Assembly: GCA_018902385.1 (NCBI GenBank)
Contig: JABSSW010000005.1
Location: 930,001 to 994,000, forward strand
Direction: 5' to 3'
Origin: Physcia stellaris
Lineage: Eukaryota; Ascomycota; Lecanoromycetes; Caliciales; Physciaceae
DNA: 64,000 nt
Of this stretch, positions 34,050-45,294 are shown piece by piece; position 1 is the stretch's first letter; each line of letters begins with the position of its first letter. Made by a program: the position numbers and the translations under genes. The notes below the pieces were generated by a model. That model was not told the DNA's origin, did not search any database, and saw only the letters and a list, made by a program, of their open reading frames with translations.

Positions 34050-35390
34050 TACAGATTTGAAATTCATTTCGATAACGCAAACTTTTCGAAATTTAATCGA
34101 ATTTTCGAAATACAATAAATCGAAAAATTCGTCAAAATTTGATTTTTATTCGATTCGACTCAACTTTGTCAATTTTTATTTTCAAATTTTACGAATATTT
34201 CAACATCGATTTCAAATTTTCGTTACGTCAATCTTTCATCGAACAAAGATATCGATATAGCAGAATTTTCGAAATTTAATGAAATTTTCGAGATAAAAAA
34301 AATCGAAAAATTCGCAAAAAATCAATCATTTATTCGATTCGATTCAATTCTGTCATTTTTCATTTTCATTTTTTACATAAATTTCAAAATTGATTTTACA
34401 TTTTTGATATATCAATTATTCGTCGAAAAACGACTTCATTATGACAAATTTCTCGAAACTTAATCGAATTTTCGAGATACAAAACTTCAAAAATTCGTGA
34501 AAAATCAGTCGCTAACCCGATCGGGCTCAACCTTACCACTTTTTATTTCCATTTTTTTCGCAGATTTCAAAACTGGTCTTACATTTTCAATATGTCAAAT
34601 ATTCGTCGAGAAACGGCTTCGGTACCGATGTTTTATCGAGACTTAGTCGAATTTTCGAGATACAAAAATTCAAAAATTCGTAGAAAATCAGCCGCTAACC
34701 CGATCGGGCCCAACCTTACCACTTTTTATTTCCATTTTTTTCGCAGATTTCAAAACTGGTCTTACATTTTCAATATGTCAAATATTCGTCGAGAAACGGC
34801 TTCGGTACCGATGTTTTATCGGGACTTGATCGAATTTTCGAGATACAAAAATTGAAAAATTCGTAGAAAATCAGCCGCTAACCCGATCGGGCCCAACCTT
34901 ACCACTTTTTATTTCCGTTTTTTTGTAGATTTCAAAACTGGTCTTACATTTTCAATATGTCAAATATTCGTCGAGAAACGGCTTCGGTACCGATGTTTTA
35001 TCGGGACTTGATCGAATTTTCGAGATACAAAATTTCAAAAATTCCTAAAAAATCAGCCGCTAACCCGATCGGGCCCAACCTTACCACTTTTTATTTTTTT
35101 TTTACGTAGATTTCAAAACTGGTCTTACATTTTCAATACGTCAAATATTCATCGAGAAACGGCTTCGGTACCGATGTTTTATCGGGACTTAGTCGAATTT
35201 TCGAGATACAAAAATTGAAAAATTCGTAAAAAATCAGGCGCTAACCCAATCGGGACATAATGTATGTGAAAATGATGCAGTTTTTTACGCTGATTCCAAA
35301 TCTGGTCTCAGATTCTTCGTATCATAAGTATTCGTAAAATAATCGCTTCGGTACCGATGTTGTCACCGAACATCGATACCGAAGCTAACG
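34050..35390 (-). repeat. Satellite array B, about 183-bp units with ATCGGTACCGAAGC cassette
   Basis: Homologous to array A in reverse orientation. Cassettes lie near 35350, 35168, 34986, 34804 and 34620 (period about 182-184 bp); further units at about 34436, 34252 and 34074 are decayed to AT-rich forms. Common unit sequence is shared with A (CGTTTCTCGACGAATATTTG, CCAGTTTTGAAATCTGC, GCCCGATCGGGTTAGCGGC), whereas the cassette is different. GC-balanced units lie next to the terminus at 35.4 kb; decay grows toward 34.05 kb. Confidence 0.85.
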
Positions 35391-35456
35391 AACCCTAACC
35401 CCACCCACCAAAAACATCGGTACCGAAGCTTCGGTACCGGTAGAGTGAATGTTAGA
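35345..35456 (-). repeat. Terminus of element B: two hairpins and telomere-like tract
   Basis: From inside outward: a hairpin with 17-bp arms GCTTCGGTACCGATGTT (35345-35361) and AACATCGATACCGAAGC (35369-35385); ACCCTAACCCCACCC (35392-35406); a 22-bp perfect palindrome at 35418-35439 built from CGGTACCGAAGC and its complement; then GTAGAGTGAATGTTAGA to 35456. The cassette ATCGGTACCGAAGC is identical to that in array B. Immediately outside is a truncated OrsD frame of element C. Confidence 0.8.
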
Positions 35457-35538
35457 ATTCTTCGTTGTAATAAAGAAAATCGTTAATTTGTTGAACGTTG
35501 TCAATAACGTTAGAATTGTTAATATCGTAACAAGACAT
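35457..35538 (-). pseudogene. OrsD-type gene, copy C, first 27 codons only
   Basis: ATG at 35538 begins MSCYDINNSNVIDNV and stays homologous to copies A and B for 27 codons, up to ...YYNEEF, where the sequence is replaced by the terminus of element B. The rest of this copy is not found in the window. Its leader and minisatellite follow on the right. Confidence 0.75.
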
Positions 35539-36150
35539 TTTAAGAAATTTTTTTTTTCAATGAAGCAAATAGAAATAACAACGTAAACAATAAAACAATA
35601 AAACAATAAAACAATAAAACAATAAAACAATAAAACAATAGAAAAATAAAACAATAAAACAATAAAACAATAAAACAATAAAACAATAAAACGATAAAAC
35701 GATAAAACAACAAAACAATAAAACAATAAAGCAATAAAACAATAAAGCAATAAAATAAAAAAACAATTGAAAAAACAAACAGAAAACAAATTAACAAATT
35801 GAAATAAACTTAACGTTGAAAGATTTTTTTTTATTGTATTTCGCGTATGTAATACGTGTGAACGTTGTACGTGTATATGTTTCGTGCGTGTGTTTCGTGT
35901 TTGTGTTTTATGTATATCGTTTGAATATGTATGTCGTGTGTGTGTTTCGTGTTTTGTTTTGTGTATATCGTTTGAATATATATGTCGTATGTGTGTTTCG
36001 TATGTGTATTTTGTGTGTTCGTTGCGAATATGTGTATCGTGTGTATGTTTTGTGTGTAAATGTTTGAAAATATGAAAAATGTGAATGATTGAAATAAAAT
36101 TACAAAGAAAATTTCGTTGTTTATATATTGCAAAAAAAATAAAATTTTGT
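35539..36150 (-). promoter_or_regulatory. Leader of OrsD-type gene, copy C
   Basis: Third copy of the leader on the minus strand: TTTTATTG microsatellite at about 35587-35760, then the ACACGAA-rich segment and TATATAAACAACGAAATTTT near 36110-36130. Well conserved with the other two leaders, though its gene is only a stub. Confidence 0.6.
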
Positions 36151-36159
36151 TGTTAAATT

Positions 36160-36595
36160 TATTAAATTTATTCGTGCATGAATATTTATTTAATCATGCA
36201 CGAATATTTATTTATTCATGCACGAATATTTATTTATTCATGCATGAATTGAATTGATTCGTGTAAAAATTGATTTGTGTTGTTAAAATTATTGAATTTA
36301 TTCGTGCATGAATATTTATTTATTCATGCACGAATATTTATTTATTCATGCACGAATTGAATTGAATATTCAATTCGTGCAAAAATTATTTTATATTGTT
36401 AAAATTATTAAATTTATTCATGCACGAATATTTATTTAATCATGTACGAATATTTATTTATTCATGCATGAATTGAATTGATTCGTGTAAAAATTAATTT
36501 GTATTGTTAAAATTATTAAATTTATTTATGCATAAATATTTATTTATTCATGCACGAATATTTATTTATTCGTGCATAAATTAATTTTAATTATG
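36160..36595 (-). repeat. Minisatellite of element C, first block
   Basis: TTCRTGCAYGAA-type units with AT spacers including the recurring spacer TTCGTGTAAAAATTAATTTG. Followed on the right by a non-repetitive AT segment and a second minisatellite block. Confidence 0.75.
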
Positions 36596-37265
36596 TAAAT
36601 ATTAATATGTATTATTATTATTATTAAACAAGTTTGTTCGTGAATTTTTTCAAAAAAATTTCATGCAAAATTTCAAAATTAAATTTGAATTTGATAAAAT
36701 TGCGAAAATCGACATTTCGCAATTGCTTTGCGATGTCATCGATTTCGCATTTTAATAACATTTACATTCAACAAATAAAATATACAAACGAAAATTCATT
36801 TTGAAACTCAAAGTGAATTCTATTCAAACAATTAATAATATCGAAAATTCATCGAGTGCGCATTGAATTATGATCGAAATTGCATTGAAACGTTGCAAAC
36901 ATTGTCGAAAATTTTGCGCAACACATTTTCGCAAACACAAATTTGACAACGACGTGATTTTCGAATTTTCAAAATTATTGCGATAATGAATCGATTTTTG
37001 TCATTTTTACGATTTTGAAATGCGTTCATTTTGCTTTACAATATGAATTATTCAAATGAAAATCATATGTGATTGTTAATTGCGATGCAAAATGTGCAAT
37101 AATTGAACGTTGTTGAAACGTTTTGAAATGATCTTGACGTATGTTTCGATTGAAAATTCGAATTATGTATTGATTGAATTTATCGACTTTAAAAAATACG
37201 AACGCAAAATTGATCAAAATGTTTTTCGATCGATCATTCGCGTTAAGCGAATTTACAGAATATTT
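36596..37265. other. AT-rich interruption between minisatellite blocks
   Basis: About 670 bp of non-repetitive, GG/CC-free DNA. It contains TTGCGATAAT (about 36979) and other TTGCGA/TCGCAA words like those dispersed in AT block I, so it may be a fragment of block-I-type DNA inserted in or left between the minisatellite blocks. No gene recognised. Confidence 0.4.
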
Positions 37266-37269
37266 TATT

Positions 37270-37765
37270 ATAAAAAAATTTTATTTATTTGTGCATGAAT
37301 TAAATTATATTCGTGCATGAATTAAATTATATTTGAACATGAATTAAATTTTATTCGTGCATGAATTAAATTTTATTCGTGCATGAATTAAATTATATTC
37401 ATGCATGAATATTTATTTATTCGTGCATTTAATATTTATTTATTCGTGCATGAATATTTATTTATTCGTGCATTGAATATTTATTTATTCGTGCATGAAT
37501 ATTTATTTATTCGTGCATAAATATTTGTTCATTTGTGATTGAATATTTATTTATTTGCATGAATTAAATTATATTTTCATCGTGCATGAATTAAATTATA
37601 TTCGTGCATAAATTAAATTTTATTCGTGCATCAATTAAATTATATTCATGCATCAATTAAATTATATTCGTGCATCAATTAAATTATATTCGTGCATGAA
37701 TATTTATTTATTCGTGCATGAATAAATTTTTATTGTAAATATTATTCAATTTATTCGTGCATGAA
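37270..37765 (-). repeat. Minisatellite of element C, second block
   Basis: TTCGTGCATGAATTAAATTA and TTCGTGCATGAATATTTATT units, about 500 bp, same core as the other minisatellites. Confidence 0.75.
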
Positions 37766-37919
37766 TAAAAATATTCATTTATGATTTAATTTTACTTTTG
37801 AATTAATTTTCATGTTTATTTAAACAATCATCATTTCACGTTTAATTTTTTGTTGATTCAAATCATTTATTCAATCACAATTCATCATACAACGAATATA
37901 TTTATTATTCATCATAAAT

Positions 37920-38177
37920 ATGTCGACTTTTGTACACGAAAATTTTAACGATTATTTTACAACAATCGACGATTTCGAAACATATCTTGTTGAATTTATT
38001 GATTCAATTTCAAATTTTATAATCGATGACGAACTTTTGATTTATTTGCTTAAATCAAAAAAAAATATCGAAAATTATTTTTGGATAAATATCGTTTATG
38101 ACGACGAAAACGATGAAAAACGATTGAATAAAATTATAATTCGTGAATATAAACGATCTAATGTAAATGATCAATAA
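37920..38177 (+). CDS. Small acidic ORF of element C, 85 aa
   Basis: ATG at 37920 begins MSTFVHENFNDYFTTIDDF; acidic and aromatic-rich with a basic tail. Same place and orientation as the 88-aa ORF of element B (between minisatellite and satellite array, reading toward the terminus). No family recognised. It contains one Trp (TGG), unusual in this GG-poor DNA. Confidence 0.35.
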   Translation: MSTFVHENFNDYFTTIDDFETYLVEFIDSISNFIIDDELLIYLLKSKKNIENYFWINIVYDDENDEKRLNKIIIREYKRSNVNDQ

Positions 38178-38399
38178 TTTGTAATTTTAATTATAAAATT
38201 CTAATTGTTATAGAAATTTATTCAATTTTCGAACGAACAAGAAGATTATTTTGAGAATTTGTGATCATAAAATTCAATAATTTTTCGAAATACAATGTAA
38301 GTTTGAAATTCGAATTACATTGTTTTAAATTATAAGCTTATTATTAATAAACAGTGATTTAAAATTAATTTTCTTTTATTTACAATTTATATATCAATT

Positions 38400-39195
38400 T
38401 TAATAGCGATTTCAATAACGTCTTTTTTTTTCGTAAATTTGTTTAGTTTTAAGTGAATTTTCAAATCGATTGTATTCAAAAAAATTCGATTTTCGAAATA
38501 TTTTCGTGACGAAAATTTGAAAAAATCATAAAAAATTAATCGTTAATTTAATTAATCTCAATCTTATCATTTTTCAACTTCAAATTTTACGTAAATTTCA
38601 AAACTGATTTCAAATTTTCGATACGTGTAATATTCATTAAATAACGACATCACTTTCAACGAAATCTCGAGACTTCGAGAAATTTTCGACACGAAAACTT
38701 TCAAAAATTCGTATAAAATCAGTCACTAACCCGATTCGATTCAATCTTACCTCTTTTCAATTTCATTTTTTACGTAGATTTCAGAACTGGTTTTACATTT
38801 TTGATACGTGTAATATTCATCGAGAAACGACTCGGGTTCCAACGAAATCTCGGAACTTCGAGAAATTTTCAACACGAAAATTTTCAAAAATTCGTATAAA
38901 ATCAGGCACTAACCCGATTCGACTCAACCTTACATCTTTTCAACTCCATTTTTTGCGTAAATTTCAAAACTGGTTTTACATTTTCGATACGTGTAATATT
39001 CATCGAGAAACGACTCGGGTTCCAACGAAATCTCGGGACTTCGAGAAATTTTCAATACGAAAATTTTCAAAAATTCGTATAAAATCAGGCACTAACCCGA
39101 TTCGGCTCAACCTTACCTCTTTTCGATTCCATTTTTTACGTAGATTTCAGAACTGGTTTCAAAATTTCGATACGTGTAATATTCATCGAGAAACG
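38400..39195 (-). repeat. Satellite array C, about 183-bp units with TTGGAACCCGAGC cassette
   Basis: About four or five units homologous to arrays A and B, cassettes near 39200, 39012, 38830 and 38650, spaced about 183 bp. The cassette CGTTGGAACCCGAG replaces the GGTACC-type words of A and B; flanks such as CGTTTCTCGATGAATATTAC and the AGAACTGGTTT block are shared. Units next to the terminus keep GG/CC; those toward 38.4 kb are decayed. Confidence 0.85.
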
Positions 39196-39307
39196 GCTCG
39201 GGTTCCAACGAAATCTCAAATCGTTGGAACCCGAGCTAAGTAACCCTAACCCCACCCACCAAAATCGTTGGAACCCGAGCTCGGGTTCCGTTAGAGTGAA
39301 TGTTAGA
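39196..39307 (-). repeat. Terminus of element C, abutting the NRPS-like gene
   Basis: Hairpin with 16-bp arms GCTCGGGTTCCAACGA (39196-39211) and TCGTTGGAACCCGAGC (39221-39236); TAACCCTAACCCCACCCACC (39241-39260); perfect 20-bp palindrome GGAACCCGAGCTCGGGTTCC (39270-39289); terminal GTTAGAGTGAATGTTAGA (39290-39307). The terminus overlaps the stop codon of the NRPS-like frame (39303-39305). Confidence 0.85.
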
Positions 39308-42300
39308 ATACGTTTTTTCGCTCCAAATTCTCCAACAAGTCCACGACGTCTTCCGACCAGTTTTCGGGCTCACAGATCCATTCAACAATCCATTTTACCA
39401 GATCCAAAATCCCGACAACATCCCTTTCTTCCAGCAACATCAAGTTCCATCGTAGTCGGAAGCTCAATGTCTCCGCATCGACAAGTCCACACATCCAAGC
39501 GACACCGACTGGCCCATCATTACCATCTCCGGGCCTCCCCACAGGTTGTAATCCACTACTTGAAGCATTCCGTTCTCTTCCATGAAGACCAGAAATCCAA
39601 TTGAAAATTTGTCTCCTAGCCTGCATCCTTAGATTCTGGCTATCAGCATCTAGCTGGGACAGTAGTGACATCGATAGATGCTGATTCGCGGTAAGATTCT
39701 GTTGCTCCCCTTCCAATCGCTGATATAGCTGCCCGATTTCTTCCTGCAGTTGGATACTGACAACGTCCGTTACGGACGTCAAGGTCGGTCCGGCAATGTC
39801 ATACGCATTTGGTAGGTGTTGTTCGAGATCGGGAGTCATGAATGGCCATGCGCGACCGGCCATCAGCACTCTGAGGATGGCATACGGCTGTTTGGTCAGG
39901 TGAGAATTTAGAAGGACGATTGTCATCTTTGCGACAATCATCGGTGACAGAGCCTGCGAAGATCTCGGCTTTGTCATATTTGGACAATGCACCGTTCTCA
40001 GCATGATACCAGCACCTTGCTTCGGTGACGGGCAAGTTTCGGTACTATTGTCGTTTGCCGCTGTGGACTGTTCAGCGCCAGATTCAGCCATGGAGGGATC
40101 ACGAACTTGATCATGACCGGCAGGCCACAATGCGTCTGATTTTGACCCGTTCTGCTGGAGTAGCTTCTTCTGATGCTCCATTGCGCGCTTCGCCAGCGGT
40201 GAATGCTGATAGAGATAATATGAATCTACGAACAGCTTGAATGGTATTCGGTTTATAACTCCATGTCCGTCCAGGATACTCTGCAGGTCCTCTGCCCAAG
40301 ACTGAATCGATATCGCATCATAGACAGCATGATCTGCGACGATAACGAGACTGAACGTTCCCTTGTCCTTCATCCTCGCAATCCCCACACGAAACAATAT
40401 GCCTTTCGCAAGCGAACCTCTCAAATGGGAAGGCGGAGATAAGGCATCTCCAAGAGCTTCGGTACTTTCTAACTCTAACAAGTCTTCGATAGCAAGGTCA
40501 AAGTATGAGGTCTGCGCTTTGAGAGCTACAAGCAGTCGCAAGTTCTCACTGTACTCCGCGGCGACGGTACGAAGAACAGGCCACTGCAAGAGCGAAGTCT
40601 CGATTGCTTGACGTACTTGATGATATGACGATAAAGATGTCGCCATGATCCATTTGTGGTGGAAAGGTGTCTCCTTCATCGCAATCCATGTGGTTGTGCC
40701 GGCGATAGGATACACCTCTTCGACATCCTTGCTCCACGATAAACCTAGACTTTGCAAGATTGGCTCAACGCATGATTCGGTGAAGCCACTTCGCTCTTCG
40801 AACAATAGCTCTTCATGGTCTGGCGGGCCACATCTGGTGAGAGCAACCGGATGCTCATGACCAATGCTTTGCGTCCTGCGTGATGCCAGGTCGTCCACAC
40901 TTGAGGAAGTCATTTCAGCAATGGAAACGCCTATCCCATGTTTGATCTTGAGCATACTTGCAAATTTCATCATCGAAAGACTGTCTAGGGTCATAGATAG
41001 AGGTTGATTGCTTAATGACGGATCTTGTGAATCCTGACCCAGTAGATTGCCAAGTTCCTCAAGCATAACCTTCTTTACCCAGTCGTTCAAAGGACCTGAA
41101 TGCTGTGGAGTACCACCTAGGACGTGCTTTTGAGTGTCCAAATATAAAATCACAGAATTTCTCAATTTAACCTTTTCAACTTTCCCAGACAACGTCAATG
41201 GGAAGGTTTTTAGGTCCAGATCTTCCAGCGTCAGGATACTCTCTGGTACCGCGGCCATACCTAAACGCTCTCGGACAAGCTTTTGGATTTGCAGTACATC
41301 CGGTCGAAGCCCACTCGGTACACGCATAACGGCGACAGGCACTTCTCCAGCTATCTCATCAGTGACACCAACAACTTGCACCTAGCGAAGTTAGCAAATA
41401 ACCGCGAGTAGAGGTGAAACAAACCTGAATCGAGGGAAATTGCGCATTAATGCAATGTTCAACCAAAGCAGGAGACAAGTTCTCTCCCCCACGAATGATC
41501 ACATCCTTATACCTCCCAAGGATAAATACCGCACCAGACGCATGCATCCTAGCCTGATCGCCGGATGCAATCCACCGGCTTCCACCCTCTTCATAGAAAA
41601 CCTCCTGCTTATTACCAAGGTAACCAGGTGTAAGTGCGGGAGTACTGAAATGTAGTTCGCCAGTGTCGCCCATCACGCTGCATTCCCGCTTCCCAGGTGG
41701 ACAGATCTTGATCTTGACACCGGGATTAGGCTTACCGATACTGGCGAAGCCTTGCTCGATTATCGGCTCATCGTCATCATTCCAGCTCAAGAGGGCAAGT
41801 GCCTCCGTCATGCCATACGCTGGAAGGGCATTCCTGGCTCCAAAACCTGCAGGATCTTTACACTTCGCCAGAACCTCTGGCGACACCATAGTTGCGCCAA
41901 CATACACAAACTTCAGAGACCGGACTCTTGCCGGGGCGAAAGTTGGTAAAGCAAGAAGCTGATCAACCACCGCCGGGACCGCCAGCATTCTTGTGCATGA
42001 TTCTAGCTCGATGGCTTCCAGACTGGCTTGAGCATCGAAGTAAGGGGAGGGTATAACGAGACATGCACCTGTGGCCCAAGCTCCTAGCATGACGCTTATG
42101 CCACCGATGTGAGAGATGGGAAATTGTTGGAGCCATCGTTCTTCTGACGCTCTGAGTCCAGCGGCTTGTGAGATGCTGATGAAGCTTGCGATGTTCTTAC
42201 AACTTGTGATACAGGCTTTCGGCAAGTCAGACGTGCCACTTGTGAATACTATGAGGGCGGCATCGTTTCCGGAGATTTGGGTTTCAAATGTGGCAGGCGG

Positions 42301-42885
42301 CGGCGTTTTCATCAAGTCCTTCAAGCGCAGCCACCCTCCATTTGTCGGAGAAACACCAGCTATTAGGATTTTCAACCCATTTTCACAAGCCTTTGCGTCA
42401 CGGATCTCATCAAATTTAAGCGCACATTGCTCATCAGAGACAATCATCGCATCTGGTTTGACAACATTCAAGTAATGCCTGACTTCATCGATCCGATCAA
42501 GACTTCTCACGTCCAAGGGCACCAGAGAAACGTTCAAAATCGCAGCAGCCAAAAGACAAATTGCGAATTGAGCAGAATTAGGCAAAAAAGTCGCTAGCGA
42601 TTGACGTGGTCGGAGACCTTGCATGTGAAGTGCCGATGCCAACTGTCTGGCATGACGGTGAAGGTCTTGGTAGGTGTACCGTATATAGTCTTCTTTGCTG
42701 TGTCTTTGCTTTTTGGTGACAGTAAACAGAGAGTCGTCGTTTTGTCTCGTAGAGACAAGAGCAGGCCGATCACCGTACTGGTTCAAGATGCTCGCATATA
42801 TATCCCTAAAGGATTCCATAGATGGAATGTGTTCTGGACCTTCCCAGTATGACATTCCACCTTTTTGATGTCGAATGTCGTCCAT
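39303..42885 (-). CDS. NRPS-like enzyme, adenylation - carrier - condensation-like
   Basis: Two exons: 42885-41425 and 41381-39303, joined over a 43-bp intron (GTTTGT ... GCTAAC ... TAG), 1179 aa. First in-frame ATG at 42885. The adenylation domain (about 30-570) has FTSGTSDLPKA (about 214), AYGMTEA (357), SGDQAR (441), GRYKDVIIRGGEN (457) and PLTLSGKVEK (548). The carrier domain (about 590-660) has LDSLS with the phosphopantetheine Ser at about 621. The C-terminal domain (about 690-1175) resembles a condensation/acyltransferase fold; its active-site motif reads DHAVYDA instead of HHxxxDG, keeping the second His and the Asp. The enzyme should activate an acid, tether it and transfer it to an acceptor. 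The frame ends in the terminus of element C, so the natural C-terminus may have been cut slightly. Neighbouring glycosyltransferase and P450 suggest a lipid-type acceptor. Confidence 0.8.
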
Positions 42886-43487
42886 GATGAGACCAGCTTT
42901 CGATGTGGTAACGGAACCAACGTTTGGATTATTAGTATTCGAAATATTGAATCCTACTGAGTAGCGGTCAAGACTTATCTCCCACAAAGCCCTTCGGTGT
43001 TGCCTTTCACGCCGTTTATTCGGTCTCGAAACATGGAATTCAGGGCTCGGCCACTCGCTGAAAGCCTTGCTCTTCTTGATGGCGTGTCTGCCCTCTTCGA
43101 CCTACGTACTACAATCCTTGCTAGTGAATGTTCGTGGAGAGTCTTGCCAGGGACGAAGCGGAGTGTTGGTAAAACTAATAATATTTAGCTTCTGTGATCC
43201 GATGGGAAGGCTGTATGATATCTATGAATCATGAGACCATTAGTTCCAACCATTGGAAAGATTAAAATTCACAATGGTTTTGATTGGCCGAGAGTGACAC
43301 CCCACTTTAGACGAGCTCCGTCGATGGTAGTCTTCCCGTGAATGGTGTTCGTTGCTATTATGCATTCTACAGCCCGAATCTTGAGCATCGCTTTGATGAC
43401 GACACTCTACACAAGTGTCGACTCATATAAACACAATAGGGCTTTCAATCCCATCACATCGCATGATCATCCTTAAGTTACGTTAAG
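42886..43487. promoter_or_regulatory. Divergent promoter region of island 2
   Basis: About 600 bp between the head-to-head starts of the NRPS-like and sulfotransferase-like genes. No binding site recognised with confidence. The region just upstream of 42885 stays in frame to 42987 without another ATG. Confidence 0.4.
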
Positions 43488-44418
43488 ATGGAAAGCGTCA
43501 AGGGAATCTCGGAAACGAAGCTTGATAAGGAGATGAAAATTTTGGTCCTGGGATTGGGCCGAACCGGGACGACAGGTGATGGAATCCCCCCCCACTCTGT
43601 ATTGCATTGCAAGATCTCATAGGCTAATATGTATTCAGCTCTGGCCTCGGGATTGCGGCAACTGGGATACGCTCCCTACGATTACGTCGACCGCTTTCCC
43701 CAAAAGAATTCTCATTTCTGGTCTTCGCGAGTGCCATCTCAGCTGTGGGACTCGGCTATGAGAGCAAAATTCTACGGCATCGGCAAATCATGGACCTCGG
43801 CAGACTTTCGGGCACTCACGGAGGGTTTTGACGTGAAGGACACTGTATCTTAACGATTATCGTCTAGTGCTAAGGATATGGCAGTGCATACTCGACGTAC
43901 CCTGTTGTTTCTTCGCCGAGGACCTCTGCAAAGCCTACCCAAACGCAAAGGTCATCCTCAATACACGGGATCCAGACGAATGGCTACAGTCGATGCAAAA
44001 CACTCTTTTTACCATTTTCCAATGGCGATCTTGGCAGATCCTTCGATATCTAGATCCCACGTTCACAGGCGCCTGGTGTCGGCACAACGAGCTGATATGG
44101 GGTTATTTCTGCGATAACGAATATGACAACAATGAGAAATGTAAACGGCGGTTCTTGGAACACTATGAGTATGTAAGGAAGGTGGTGCCGGCTGAGAGAT
44201 TGCTGGAGTACAACATCAAAGACGGGTGGAAACCAGTGACGGATTTCTTGGGATTGCCCGAATTCCGCGGGGATGTCAAGCGGAATAGTGCTGAAGACTG
44301 TTTGGTGAAACACGTGGAGCTGTGGTGGACGCGTCTAAGGATAAGTCTCTTAAATCTGGCTGTGGTTGTAGCTGGATTTGGTGTGGTCTTGGTTGGGTTG
44401 GCATTGGCTCAAGCATGA
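43488..44418 (+). CDS. Sulfotransferase-like P-loop protein with C-terminal membrane helix
   Basis: Exons 43488-43575, 43639-43832 and 43885-44418, 271 aa. Introns of 63 and 52 bp (GTGATG...CTAAT...CAG; GTGAAG...GGCAG). It begins MESVKGIS; the 5'-phosphosulfate-type loop is KILVLGLGRTGTTAL (about 17-31), followed by LRQLGYAPYD and, mid-protein, AKVILNTRDPDEWLQSM, matching the fungal Sulfotransfer_4 (PF17784) family often misnamed NAD-dependent epimerase. The last 25 residues are hydrophobic (LNLAVVVAGFGVVLVGLAL) and probably anchor the protein in a membrane. Sulfate transfer from PAPS is the family expectation; this subgroup is poorly characterised. Likely co-regulated with the NRPS-like gene through the shared promoter. 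Confidence 0.75.
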
Positions 44419-45294
44419 TCGATGTGATTCAAGGTGATAATTGCCGGGTTTCATTGCTTTTGGTAATTGGTACACGTAGATCATTCTTCTTGGGCCTACT
44501 ACATCGCATTCCTTGTAAATATTCTGATCTAGAAAAATGCGAGCCGAGACATGATTAGAGGCTAGTCTAATACAAATCTTTAGACTATAAGATTGGTACA
44601 AAAAAGGTGGTGTACGTGTATTGGCTCTTATTCTTTTTTACGGAACTGGCGGATAGAATTTCATTTTAGCATCCCTTCTTTCGGCGTGAAATATCGCACC
44701 AAGATCTCCCGCGCGTCGTCTCACTTAGCGTCGCGTTTGCTGTCTAGCGTTGCACTACTTTTTAATGTTCATCGTCATATTGCTTTAGCTTTGAATAGCG
44801 CGGGTCTTGAAAACGAATGAAGGATCAGTATTGATGTCAATTCTTGACATTTAATTCTTCACTCCACACCAGATTTGTTAAATTCCCTCAAGAGAGATCA
44901 AGAACCGAGAATCAACTCTTGGCATGATTTTTCATTGTGCTAATCGTCTAATTTTCAATGATCTCAAAGATTGCATCGCACGATCGTAATTCAGGTACCT
45001 CGCTCTCAAACGTAGTGACTTTATTCCAAACCTGAAATGGAAAGAGAAACGTCATGACAATAATTGACTTCGATACTGGACATGTTGGCTGCATATGGTT
45101 TAGATCTAGGATCTGCACCGAGAAAGTCCGTGCCGTCTCGCTACTGTAAAGTCGATCTTTCATCGCGTAGGTTTGTTTTTCACTTTCAAAAATCGGTCTC
45201 TACACGGATAGACTCTTCTTAAGTCCATTCGAGATATTAATGAGATGGTCTTCTTATTCTCTTTGTTGCGCTTGGAATCGTCCCAATCCGAAAG
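44419..45294. other. Intergenic region, nothing recognised
   Basis: About 880 bp between the sulfotransferase-like and glycosyltransferase genes; 3' flank and promoter. No repeat or additional gene seen. Confidence 0.4.

Noticed and set aside
26113-39307. LTR retroelement or other virus-like origin of elements A-C
   Set aside because: No LTRs, primer-binding site, protease, reverse transcriptase, integrase or capsid-like sequence could be recognised; the only domain is an OrsD-type zinc finger.
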